DNA of 64,000 nt from assembly GCA_029718625.1 (NCBI GenBank), contig CM056376.1, positions 20,781,091 through 20,845,090 of the forward strand. The letters run 5' to 3'. The stretch is from Synaphobranchus kaupii. Taxonomy: Eukaryota > Chordata > Actinopteri > Anguilliformes > Synaphobranchidae. This document shows, in pieces, positions 1-11,213 of this stretch; the stretch's first letter is position 1, and the number at the start of each line of letters is the position of its first letter. The notes beneath the pieces are model-generated. The model was not told the DNA's origin and searched no databases. It saw only the letters and a list, made by a program, of their open reading frames with translations. The translations under genes were made by a program, and so were the position numbers.

Positions 1-877
1 CACCTAAACAGTTAAGAGCTTTATCAAAACTAGACTCTAGAATAATAAACAGTTGAACATTTACCACGCTATTAACAATTTACACATTGGTTTTATGCCC
101 TGACAACAGTCATTTACATTTACATTGTCGTCAAGGCAATTAATTCTGCATTAAATGCTTAAATCCAGCGTTCTCCACCACCGAATAGGGTCGCATGTCT
201 GATGCTACAAACAAGTTGAATTTTGTGGAAGCTTGGCTCTAAATGAGAATGGAAGAGTTGCCTGTGTCAATGTTTTTTTCCCAGTCAAATCTATTTCTTT
301 GTGATGCCTGCGAATGTGTCCTGCCATATTTGACGTGTTGCCTGAGGTGGCGTATGGTACTCGCGTGTAGCATAGCCGACAAACTGTCGTTTTTTTGTCA
401 ATGACGCGTTCGTTGTTTATATAACTCACGGGGAAGGCAAACTGTTGCCACACCGGTGACTTGAGGGAAGCAGGAGGATTTTGCAGTTCTGTTTCTCCAT
501 CTCCGACTCCGGCAGTGGCCATGTGTCGAAAAGTAATGCAGGCTACCGGTAAGCTAACGTTAACTAGCAGCTGTGTCTTCTTTGAAATATCGTTGTTTTT
601 TTTTCTTCGGACGCACGCCTGCGTGGACGAACAAAATGCAGTGGAAGGCGTCAAGTTTCGTTTTGTCGGAAACGCTTACATTAGAGATGGCCAAGTAGGC
701 TACTTTTTTTTACATTTTACCCATCACATGAAAGGCTAAGAAGAGCGCGCGGGGGGCGGGGGTGGAGAGAAAAAAAAAAACTTGGAGAATCGCGAACCAG
801 CTTGTGATTTCGAAGTTCGGAATCGAACGCTCATTTAGATCGATTTTCGATTTCGAATCGGTATCGTGACACCCCTA
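1..877 (-). mobile_element. hAT-type DNA transposon, 5' portion (left end not seen)
   Basis: The right boundary carries a terminal sequence that reads TAGGGGTGTCACGATACCG on the minus strand, a pattern familiar from fish hAT elements, followed by AT-rich unique DNA. Inside, on the same strand, lies a BED zinc-finger reading frame, which is the usual N-terminal domain of hAT transposases. No catalytic hAT domain or dimerisation region is visible before the window edge, so the element is either truncated, internally deleted, or continues to the left. The left limit is therefore the window edge, not a mapped end. Family assignment rests on the BED domain plus the terminus; superfamily-level confidence is fair, family-level is low. 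Confidence 0.6.
205..522 (-). pseudogene. BED zinc-finger exon of a hAT transposase (ZBED-like)
   Basis: A frame open from 654 to 205 encodes 149 residues. A more natural start is the internal Met-Ala-Thr-Ala at about 522. The protein carries a BED finger with C92, C95, H113 and H118 of the longer frame (C-x2-C then H-x4-H), preceded by the aromatic VWQQF segment typical of BED domains. BED fingers bind DNA and stand at the N-terminus of hAT transposases and of domesticated ZBED genes. The frame stops soon after the finger, with no RNase H-like catalytic part, so it is a fragment or a first exon rather than a working transposase. A domesticated ZBED gene is possible but has no support here. 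Confidence 0.6.
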
Positions 878-2660
878 TAAAATGTATTTTATTTTGATGT
901 CCATGTAAGCCCAATCGTATTTATGTGTCATATTTAGATGTCACCCAGTTGTGCATATTCTGCATTGGCTTCCTGTTAAGTGAGAACAAGGTATTTTGAT
1001 GAATAATCCGCCAATGTTCTGAATCACTCCCATCCACCACTAGATGCATATTCAGACGTCCGTTGGACAAACAGAGGAAAGCGTTTCCTCAAATGTTAAG
1101 CGAGCGATGATGGGGAATTTGCAGAGAGGACGGAGGACATTTAATTTAAGCTGTTCACATCGCACGGGCCTTCCAGCTATAGCGGGAGCTTTCTGATTCA
1201 ATTAAACAGAAGCTCAGAAAGATGCCATGGCCTTCCCAGCATTGGGCTGAGGAAGATGCACAGTGCTTCTGCAGCACTGAAGTAGAAACCTATCAGTGGA
1301 TGTCTACAGGGTCCTTACAACAACCAACATTCCTTATTCGTATCAATTTTCATGGTTATTTTGATATATTTGTGTATCCATTGAAGCTTACATTTCAATG
1401 CCAAAGGTTTTTTTACCTACCACCACCCCCAAACTCCTGCACATATCCACGGAATGTAGAAACAATTTCAACTACAAAAAGCAACCTATTTATATTAAAT
1501 CTTTCTTCAAAAATGAAAACTGAAGCAAGATAAACTCACACTGAAGCTTCTCCCTCATCAGTCATTCTGAAACATTGACAAAATGCAAATATGAATATTA
1601 ATAAATATATTGTATTATTATGAAATCACTTTGTATAGAAGGTAAGAATCCATATTCATAAAAGCAGGGGAGTCAGGCAGAATTTTTTAAAGGGGGCACT
1701 GATGACTATTTTCCCCTAAGAACCATCAAGATTTTAAACTGTTTTTTTTTTTAAATAGATAATAGATTTCTCACAAAACATGATACTCAGACTATGCAGC
1801 AGATAGTTAAGTATGTGTAACAGCTTTTTAAAATAAAAAAATAAATAAAATAAATACATCCATATAGGCCATCAAACTATTGTAAATGGGTGATCTAGCA
1901 GAGAGGGCAGTTTGACTCGATTAAATTTTCACCTGTCATATGAAATCTGACTGCTTGACAGTTCTATACAGTGCCTTAATGGACTTGCAATGAGGCAGTA
2001 AGGGATTCAACAGAAATGCAGGCCTCAAGCAGAGACAGACAAACACAAGGTATTTTTGGAGACAGTTTGTGGAGATGACAGGAGCTAACTTCCAATGACA
2101 GAATGTTTTTCTTGGTAGACAGAGTAGTGAAATCAAACATGTCACAGAAAAGCAGGAAGCTTGGTTCTCCCTTATAAAACAAGTCAAAGTCATCTGAAAA
2201 ACATTCATCCAGGTGAAGCTAATGAATTATCCTAAATGCTACATTTTATGTGATATTCAGGGACATGTCAGGAGTTTTGCACAGCAATGTGGGCTGCTAT
2301 TCAGGCCACCAAATGCCTGATCATGGTAACATGAGTCTGAATTATAGATTGGCATTTTTCGTGCATCTCCTCAAGAGGGTACTTGAATTACTTTTGAATT
2401 ACAGTTTCTGCAGAACAAAGCCAGCTGTTTGAATGAGTAATATGTTAAATGAAAACATAACAGTTCACTATTCAATATGAATCTCCCAAACGAAGAAATG
2501 ATGTGGCGTCCTGTTTTCTGTGTCACATTCACATCGTCTGTGTGTGTCTGTTTCTGGAGAGACAGTGTCGCCAGACCAATTCGGCAGCTCTCTGCCCTGT
2601 AATGGAAGAACAGATAAACACGCCAACAGCGGACTCGAAAGGTAGTGGAAATGTTTAACA
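878..2660. other. Non-coding stretch, nothing recognised
   Basis: AT-rich sequence with short poly-T and AAATA-type runs (near 1741 and 1830-1855). Short frames are present on both strands but none resembles a protein family, and none has paired splice signals and plausible composition. Confidence 0.6.
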
Positions 2661-2870
2661 TCTGTCAAGCCGCGCATAATGCCGAAGAGGAAAGTTGTGC
2701 GAAAGTTACGAAAGTCAGCAGCCGCTCAGGCCTTTTGCCGCACTCCGCTTCATTCGCCTGTGACGAGGCAGAAACATTATGCATCGGCTGATAAATGTGT
2801 GTATCAAACACGGGTAATATTATCGCTCGTGATGTGGAACCGCCGCGCCCGAGCCTCTGCCACGTTGTGA
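2661..2870. promoter_or_regulatory. Candidate conserved non-coding element
   Basis: A 210-bp island of higher complexity and CpG content inside AT-rich DNA. It includes homeodomain-like TAAT/ATTA cores and CpG-containing words, with no open frame of note and no repeat signature. This composition resembles vertebrate developmental enhancers, but conservation cannot be judged from one sequence. The call is an inference. Confidence 0.25.
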
Positions 2871-4260
2871 TGACAAATTCAAAAAAATGAGATGAAAAGT
2901 AATTTCTCAAGCCAACAGTTTAGGAATTGTTTTAGTCTTCAATGACCCCTCTTCACCGTGTACATGTGTGCGATTCTGTGTGTGTGTGAGCGAGAGGGAG
3001 AGGGTGAAAGAAAGAGAGGGATAGAAAGAGAGAGAGAGAGAGAGAGAGCAATCACAGGAGACAGCAAATGGAGGGTAGTGTACTGGTGAATGTCTCCATT
3101 TTGTCTTTGCATAAGTGCATGACAAACAGTCCATCAGATGCCTACCATTCACTTGTCTGGGGAAAAAAACCCATGAAAACAAAAGCAATGTCCAGTGTAC
3201 ATCATGTCTTTGTGCCTGTTGATATTAACTGGGGAGAAAAACTATTATTCCCAGATCATTTTTCCTATGCTTTTAACTCCCACTCAGACGATAATTCTTG
3301 TAGCTTTTTTGCCTTTTTTCCTCAAACAAACAACACCAAATTCAATTCAGAGGTCTTCATGTGTCTCACTAATGCAATCGGAATTTTTTTCTAATTTGAT
3401 TTTGATGAAAGGAAACCAGCAGACCACTCATATGATTAAGTCGCTGCTCTTTTGTCCTGCGGAAGGCATAATCTTTTAATGGAGGCTGCTGGTGGAATGC
3501 TCAGTTTCATCCGGCCACAGAAATGCTAAATTCCACAGCAAGAATTGCACAAATACAACTAGCCATTGAAAAAAACTTTCCATTTGGCAATATTTAAAGC
3601 AATAATGAATAAATATGTCTGTCCATTTTCAAAGGAGAAAGGCTTAGAGGCTCTTGGTCACCATTCAACTTTTCAGTGCACGTTCTTTGACCTACTCAAA
3701 TAGGTGCAGTGAGGTTTCAACATAAACATTTCACAAGCATGTGTAGATTTTATGAGAGCAAGGAAAAGACCTTGGGGAAGTGTTATACTCAGTGGCTGAC
3801 AGTTGTGTCCGCTGTTCTTTTAAATGTCAATTTCCTCCACAGTTTGTGAAGGACTTACCTTTACAAGTGCTCAGACTACAGCTGAAAGCTGTTACATGTC
3901 ACGCAGCTGCAAGTCTTCCTATCCCCACTCCCTCATCCACACCTACTGACTCCTTCACCTGCTTTTGTTACAGTGGCTGTCGTCCGACAGGCTACAACCT
4001 CAGTAAAGGTCAGGAAGACAGAGCTGTCAGTAACTCCACTTACTGCTGGAAGAGGCCTAGGACTTCAAAAACTAAGAATACGCTAATTTCCAGTATAATC
4101 ATGTGCATTATTATCATAATGAAAAAGGCTTCACTGGATAATGTAACCATGCATCACATTTTGTCGTTCTAAAAAAAGGAATGTTAATGTCTCCCTGCCT
4201 TTATTCCTACATTCTGACCACAAACATTTCACACCATGCGAGTTCATTTATCCTTTTCTG
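2871..4260. other. Non-coding stretch with a GA/GT microsatellite
   Basis: A simple repeat of GT then GA units occupies about 2977-3048. The remainder is AT-rich, with short unsupported frames on both strands. No transposon termini or RNA genes were seen. Confidence 0.6.
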
Positions 4261-4690
4261 AACATTTAGCGACTGAACACGCCCACTGCAACGGCGGAAA
4301 TCTCAGGCGATTCAACCAAGTGGCGCTCAAAGTAAGTGTGCATAAGTGCTGCATAAATAACTCCTTTAATATATGAGTCACCCACACCTGGGGGGAGGAG
4401 GCTGCTGTTCTTTAGCCTTTGTCCTCCTCTATGCCGTCTGTGGAGGGAGAGGAGAAGAGAGGAGAAGAGAGGCGACAGCTGTGACGGCGCCTGCTCTCTG
4501 AAGACACTCGGCTGCCCTCGGGTCTGCATCGCACCCCGGCGCCGCTGCAGTTCGCTCTCCTTCATCCGGAAAGACAGTCAGAGGAAGGAAGAGAGCAGCT
4601 CTCAAGTCGAGTATGCGACCCGGCTTCGCGATTCTGCGCGACTCACTGGATCTACCCGAACGTCCTCTTCCTTCTCACGTACGCTAGGCG
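4261..4690 (+). promoter_or_regulatory. Promoter-like GC-rich island, possible 5' UTR
   Basis: A 400-bp island rich in CpG and GC lies between AT-rich flanks. It has TATA-like words on the plus strand (CATAAATAA near 4351 and AATATATGAG near 4367), an E-box-like CACCTG at 4384, a purine-rich GGAGAAGAGA repeat near 4445-4470, and CpG-dense DNA to about 4690. A short plus-strand frame starts with ATG at 4611 and closes within about 25 codons, so if this is a first exon it is mostly untranslated. It could be a promoter for a gene to the right or a CpG-containing enhancer. No transcript evidence is available. Confidence 0.3.
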
Positions 4691-7600
4691 GCTTTTAAAT
4701 GGTTAGCAACCTTCAGACAGGGTGATCAAATGTAAAATAGCGATGAAATGGGGGGGAAAAACATAAACATCCACCTGTGAATATTAATATGAGCAGCTAC
4801 GAGAATGTAGTGTACAACAGACTCATTGACAGCAAAAGAGATTGAAATATATAAATGACCCACAGAATACCATTGGATTTTATCATTTTATACTCTATAT
4901 TCATTCCAAGGGGGAATTATATCACTAAGATCTAACTGTTAATATTAAAGTACATAAATTCTAAATACAGCATACAAGAAGGCAGACAAACATGGTGGTA
5001 AGCACATTTGTTCACAACATTTTACTGTTGGAATTCTGGAGCACACTGTTTTGGATGCATATGCAAAAGATACCATTATGAATGGTGATTCACAATTTGC
5101 GAGTACATTTCTCATAAACCTCTAAAAAGTGAGTGCTCGCTCACGTTGCCTCTAGAATGGATAGCGCCGTGTCAGTGGCATGATTAAACTCTCCTGTGAT
5201 TTGGAAATACTACTAAGATTCACCATCCAATGTGTCAGGCCAGACATTAGACTGAATCAATCTTTTTTTTTTTTTATCAATTCCCTGCCCCTTTTCTTTC
5301 TTTCTCTCCTCGGTTTAGGAAATGGGCCACAATCCTGGTATGGTGGTACCCCAGGAACACTGCAGCTGAAGCACATGCTCTCCCCCGATACCCTCACCTG
5401 TTGCCTGGTGACCATTGTATAGTCTACAGTCCGTACAGTCCTACGGGAGAATGAGGAGATAGCCAGCTCCTGTAGGAATAGGTGTGAATCTCTAAATAAT
5501 GATGCCTGGTAGCTTAAGCTCCTGGTGTTTCAGTGGGAGGGACTAATCTAGTGGTGACCCGATAAACCCTGGCCAATTAAAACACACCCTTCCCTTGATG
5601 GGACAGGGCCCACTGTGAACTCCTGCTCATAGTCGATTGATAACATAGCAAGGCTTGAACTAGCAACTATAGGGCCTGGTCTGCACACATGGGGGCCCTC
5701 ATAGTCCTCTATTTTACCAACCAGTAGCCATACCAAGGGAAACGTTGTGAACTGGTGTACTGGTGTCCCGTCTGCTTCTATAAACTGCCTCAACTCTTTT
5801 TCTGTCTACTACTGCAGGGGCTGCATTGTTTCTCTTCATGTTTATTGTGATAAAAGGCTTATGAGAAAGTTAAGTATCCCTTTGATTAAAGCAATTCCAC
5901 ATTAGACCTCAAATTTAAGGGACAAGCCTTTCCGTGCTGAAGGCCGCAGTGAATAATTGCGTTGCTAAGCTAAGTGTGTATGTGTGTTCATTACTGATAA
6001 ACCGAACACATTTCTGGAGTGGTAGTACTTTAAACTCGTACTTGTCTGTCCACATTTGCATTCTTGCTGTGGTTGGTCATGTTGTCTATAAGATCTCTTA
6101 GTCATCTACACAGAAATGGAGGGGCAGACTCTCTGAACAAAACTGTGGCATCCAGTGTTGCAGTCCTCTATTCTCAGGTCTGTCTGTACCGTCAGTTTTT
6201 TTGGTAGCCTACCGAAATATCTATGTTTGCATTAAACTCCTCCTCAGGTCTGCTACCAGATATCATACTTTAATGGTGTTTTTTATTCATTATAATAGCC
6301 ACTGTTTTTTAAAAAGTTATTTTATTTTTTTATTTTTTATTTTTTTATTTAAGTAAGTAACTTTGACTGTGTCCTTATGCTTGAGGGCTTGTGGACTTCT
6401 TTTCCCACTTTTTTTTTCACATGGAAAGAGGAGCAACTTCAACAGGCTGCGCTTCAGGGTGGCACAATAATAGATTTGCAGGCCTGTCTCCTGAAATGAG
6501 CCAACCACAGTTGAGTCATGTATTGCTAAATGTTACAGGATGTTAACATTATTGTATACCGTTGTTGCAGCTTGTTAAGGGACAGTCAAGCAGGTCTAAA
6601 TCTGGACATGTCTGCTGCTGTCTTCCTGACTAGTGCCGGTGCCAGTAATTGTCAGTAAAACAGTTCTCTTGCACATTTGATTTGCCTTTCTGTCAATATT
6701 TTATTCTGTATCCTGTTTTTTGTTTGCACACGGGGTGTGAGGCTTGGCAAGGACACTTTTTGATTTGTTTCACCATGCTGTAATTTGCATTCTGGCTTTT
6801 AACATATCACTGAAGTCCAAATTGCTTTGCTCACTGAGCTGTTCCATCTTCTTTCTCCCAATGCACGCTGGTGTGGGATGGGACTCTTGTGCGATGTACC
6901 CTTCAGCAGATTGCCCCACATGTTGGGGACTGGACATCTGCTGATATAGGATTCATTGTGGTCTTTTGGATACATTTTCATTAGTCTGCTAATAATCTCA
7001 GTCTAAGAGGATGTTCATGAGTACAAATAAATAGGCTAATTAAAGTCACGTACACAAAGGAATCCCACATTTAAGTGCCAAATTTGACAAGACGAACCAA
7101 AGCTCAATAATTCCAGTGACCTGACAGACCTGACAGCTGACTAACTGAAATATCTATGTGATAATAAATATTGCCATGTATGACCAAAATGCTTCAGAGT
7201 GTTCACCAGCATGTTAGATTAGTTGTATTAGCATTTTCTTTCTGAAGCAAGGTAGAGGGCAACAATATATCATACAAGGTGGATTTTCATTAGGATTCCA
7301 TTATCTTTAAACTACATAATCTCTCTGTGAATATGAAGGTCATGTCCTTGTGAATTTTATTGTATCCACTGATGCCATTTAATAGGTAATGTATGGAAGC
7401 ATACTTAATGAAGGCATGTACATGTAGCTCAGTAGAGTAACATAATGCATTGGCCTTAATGCGTATTTACAGTCCTGAAATCCAAGCCATAGTACTTAAA
7501 AAGTTACTTTGTGCATAGTGAAGACCACTGACTGTGCAGATAAGGCATGTTTTTATTTTAAAAACTCTCATTTCAACCCTTTGGGATAAAAACAAAGATA

Positions 7601-10040
7601 TAAAGAATTCAGGTATGTTTTAAAAAAATATTTACCCAGGCAATCAAATAGAGTGCCCTTGAATGTAATGTGTATGGCATGAAATGTTAAACAATTTCTG
7701 GCATTAATAACTATATGGGTGACAGCGTGGGTGAGCAATTTTGGAAAATCATCGTCACAAATGTGGAAAATATATGGTGAATCACACCATCATATTCCTC
7801 TCCTCCAAATTTGGAAACCCCCTTAAAAGCCCTTCTTTTCTCCCCACCCCCCAGCACTGATCTCAGACGTCTTTCATTTCTTGTGTAAACAATTAGAAAT
7901 AAGTCTGCTATGGTCTGTTTGTTCAATAAGAAATCAGAAGTGACAGTAGTCTGGTGAAACAAATCCACTGGATTTAAAAATATGAGGCCTTTACTGACTG
8001 TTTCAATTTCTGTCAGCGATGCAATAGCCCACTCATTTTGCCTAATGCAGTTACTTAAGATAAGGGGTTAAGGGGTTAACGGGATGGTTGATTATGCACA
8101 GGGTGTTTATATAAATATTCAAGTGCATGACTACCCTGATGTACAGCTGTACCTAATTCTGTCTTTTTTTTTTTTTTTGCAAATAGTGCATTCGATTATC
8201 TCACAGAGCTTAGAGCTATATGATGAGATGGCTGTTGACTTGAACTTTCAGTATTTGTAGAGAGTGTTGACTCTGTTAAAGTTTTATATGTCTGTTTCCC
8301 ATAATTGAAATGCTTCCTGCTGACTTAGTGCAGGGGGACCAAGGGCCTTATTAATTATTTACAGCTAATGCCCATGCAATTTACATTACTAATAAGTAAG
8401 GTTGGTTGAGAGTTATGGGGATTAGGTTTAAACAAAGAGATTAGTTTAAATGGCCATGGTTAAAGCTTTGGGTAAAAAAGGGTATTTGTGAATAATTATT
8501 TGAGCAATTGGCCCCTACAGTAACTGTAACCTGCAAAGTTGCCCTAAAGTAAAACTTTACAAAAAAAGACACACTTAATTTATGGACTTGCAGTAAAACA
8601 GCCCAGAGATTTGTTTAGTATTCTTGATTTAATGCTAAGAAATGCACTCTCTGTAACTGCCTTTCAAGCAGACCACAAACATTTCTCAAGAGCATTTAAA
8701 CGTATCATGTCTGTCAAGAAACCATAAACCACCTCCTGCTAACCAAAATTGGATTTGAAATCTAGACTTCTTCTGAGAGCATCAATATGCAGCTTTGCAT
8801 CAGGATGTTTCCATTGTTTATTACTAAAACAAAACTAAACTGAAACTAGACATGGTGTTCACAAATGTTTCAATGAGCTTCAATGGAGGAGGACATTTTG
8901 GAAGAGCTACCATGTGAACCATGCAAAAAGGCCACTCTTTGATCTGTGCACACGATGTGATCTGTGTTCTCCTGAAGTGATCAGTAAACTTTGAACTTTG
9001 AATAATCAGCTTTTTTAACAACAGATATTTGCATTTCTCCATTCATGGTAATGGAAAGTAAGACCACCTTGCATCCAGACATGTAATTATGTGCAAACAC
9101 CACTTCCAAAAAATAATTTACTCAACTCATATCCTGAATCAGGAGACCTTACAATACTTAGTCACCACAAACTATGCAGCTGTACTGATTGATAATTGGT
9201 CAGTTTATACATGTGTTTAAGTTCTTTCATAATTTTGTTTCCTTAAACTTATTAACACAATGCAGGTTTGGCTCATTATCAATTTGCGTTGTATTTGAAT
9301 TGTTCATTATCAACCGAATGGTTAGTTTTCTTGGCCATGTGTCCACACTTTCACCAGTTAGGAGCCTATTGATTCACCTCCTTTCATTTGCTCAGTTTTG
9401 TTACCTCTTTTAATGAAATTGCAATATAGCACAATAAGCAAAATGTGAACATGGGACATTTGTACTACATGGCATGCATAGCTATTTTCTGACATAATTT
9501 GCCTTAAAAGGCTAAATAATTCATCAAAACATGAAAAGTGCAATTGAGAAAAATGAACAGCTTGTTCAAATTCTCAGATCACAATTGTGGTTGGTACGAA
9601 AACCAGCATACACAGGGGGGGTCCAGGACTGAGTTTGAGAACCACTGGTATAGTGCATGTACATGTTATTCAGGAAGTTTCATATAAGATATAATAGAAA
9701 TATAAAATATCAAAACCCATAAAAATTATCAATATCCATAAATATATACTGCAATGATGATTAAAGATATTTGATAATCACTTTACCCATCTCAAATCTA
9801 TTTACCAATTTACATAATTCTGCTCACTGAAAAACTGCAACATGTTGGACGCACAGGCATTGTTGAAGGCATTGCTCCATTGAATCTGAAGTAATAATTT
9901 AAAAAAAAAATCATATCTTAAATGTGTTTAACCTTTCACAGACTATTAAAATATAAGGTACACAAATCACAGCCTTTACTTTTCTTATTTATTTATCAAA
10001 GCTCAAACTTGTGAAACCCCTACTGGAAAGTTGTTTTATT
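4691..10040. other. Long non-coding stretch
   Basis: About 5.3 kb of AT-rich DNA with poly-T runs (5263-5274, 6310-6350, 8164-8178) and no recognisable exon. Apart from the tRNA-like SINE relic annotated separately, no transposon ends were identified. A segment at 9617-9645 resembles the ends of some old hAT-derived repeats but is too short to classify. Confidence 0.55.
5440..5800 (-). repeat. Possible degenerate tRNA-derived SINE
   Basis: On the minus strand, a box-A-like TGGCTACTGGTTGG (near 5737-5724) is followed by a box-B-like AGTTCAAGCC (near 5664-5655). The spacing of about 70 nt is longer than in a tRNA, so if this is a SINE head it is degenerate. No clear LINE-derived tail or A-rich end was found. 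Weak call. Confidence 0.25.
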
Positions 10041-11213
10041 TTACATTACATTACATTCATTTAGCAGACGCTTTTATCCAAAGCAACGTACAATAAGTGC
10101 ATACAGAGACGTCATCAAGATTACTACAGAACAGACAAGACAAAGCACATCCTTCCCATAATGTAGCAGCTATCCCTAGTAATGAACGTTGACTGTAGTT
10201 CACAGTAAGCTGTGGGTAAATCAGCTATACTAGACTTCTATTCTAAATACTATTATATACTATAACAAACAGACAGGAAAAACACAGGGAACTAGTAAAC
10301 ACAGGGAACTGATAGTCCTAGGTTAGAATATCAGTCAAGGTGGAGTCTGAAGAGGTGTGTCTTCAGGCCTCGACGGAATGCAGGCAGGGTTTGAGTAGAA
10401 CGTAGGGGAATGGGAAGTTCATTCCACCACTGAGGAGCTAAGGTGGAAAGCTCCGCAGTCGGGACGTGCGAGAGCCATTGACACGGAGGGGGGGAAGTGC
10501 GAGTCGCCCTGCTGTAGAAGAGCGAAGTGGTCAAGCAGGAACATAGTTCTGGATTAAGTCCTGCAGGTAGGCGGGGCCTGTCCTATTGGCTGCAGTGTAG
10601 GCCAGGGTCTGGCTGATCCTGGCTGCAACTGGCAGCCAGTGGAGTGACCTCAGCAGGGGGGTTACATGGGAAAATTTCGGGAGGTTGAACACAAGCTGGG
10701 CAGCTGCATTCTGGATCAGTTGAAGAGGCAGAATGGCGCAGGCTGGTAGGCTTGCGAGCAGGGAGTTGCAGTAGTCCAGGCGTGAGGTGACCATGGTCTG
10801 GACAAGAAGATGGGTGGAGTAGGTGGTCAGGTACGGTCGAATCCTCCTGATGTTGTACAGGAGGAACCTGCAGGACCGTGCCGTCGCCCTGATGTGCTCT
10901 TTGAAGTCCAGCCGGTCATCCAGGACCACCCCCAGTTTCCTTGCAGAGCGGGAGGCAGCCACCACGGTCCCGTCAACGGTGATGGAGAGGTCATGTAGTG
11001 GGGAGGTCTTGTACGGCATGAAGAGGAGCTCTGTCTTGTCAAGGTTGAGCTTCAGGTGATGGGTAGCCATCCACTCAGAGATGTCAGTCAGACAAGCAGA
11101 TATCCTCTCCTTAACCTGTGGGGTAGAGGGAGGGAAAGAGAGGAAGAGTTGAGTATCATCAGCATAGCTATGGTATGAGAAGCCATGTGAATTATTTAAT
11201 TTGCCTATCATTA
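10041..11213 (-). mobile_element. L2-like LINE, 5'-truncated copy
   Basis: Minus-strand non-LTR retrotransposon. It contains the C-terminal part of the reverse transcriptase, a 3' UTR, and the widespread fish L2-type tail (ATTTAGCAGACGCTTTTATC near 10058-10077) ending in repeated ATGTA units at about 10041-10056. The 5' end is cut just upstream of the YADD box near 11213, as expected for incomplete target-primed reverse transcription. A frameshift separates the last part of the ORF, so the copy is dead. Confidence 0.85.
10331..11211 (-). pseudogene. LINE ORF2 fragment: reverse transcriptase C-terminal half
   Basis: Two adjacent frames encode one protein: 226 residues at 11211-10531, then 67 residues at 10534-10331 in a different frame. 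The first shows the polymerase active-site motif Y-A-D-D at residues 16-19, followed by the LNLDKTELLF and KLGVVLDDRLDF segments and a LDYCNSLLASLP segment, all typical of L2/CR1-clade LINE reverse transcriptases. The second holds the usual C-terminal block with the WNELP and FRRGLKTHLF segments. The N-terminal endonuclease and early RT motifs are missing. In a full element the protein nicks target DNA and copies LINE RNA at the cut. Confidence 0.85.

Noticed and set aside
1936..2208. Overlapping minus frames of 68-90 codons considered as an exon
   Set aside because: Hydrophobic, cysteine-rich products without domain or convincing splice signals.
3780..4172. 130-codon plus frame
   Set aside because: Unremarkable composition, ends in AT-rich low-complexity sequence, no domain recognised.
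9610..9650. Segment resembling the end of an ancient hAT-derived repeat (TTTGAGAACCACTGG)
   Set aside because: Too short, with no partner terminus or duplication found.
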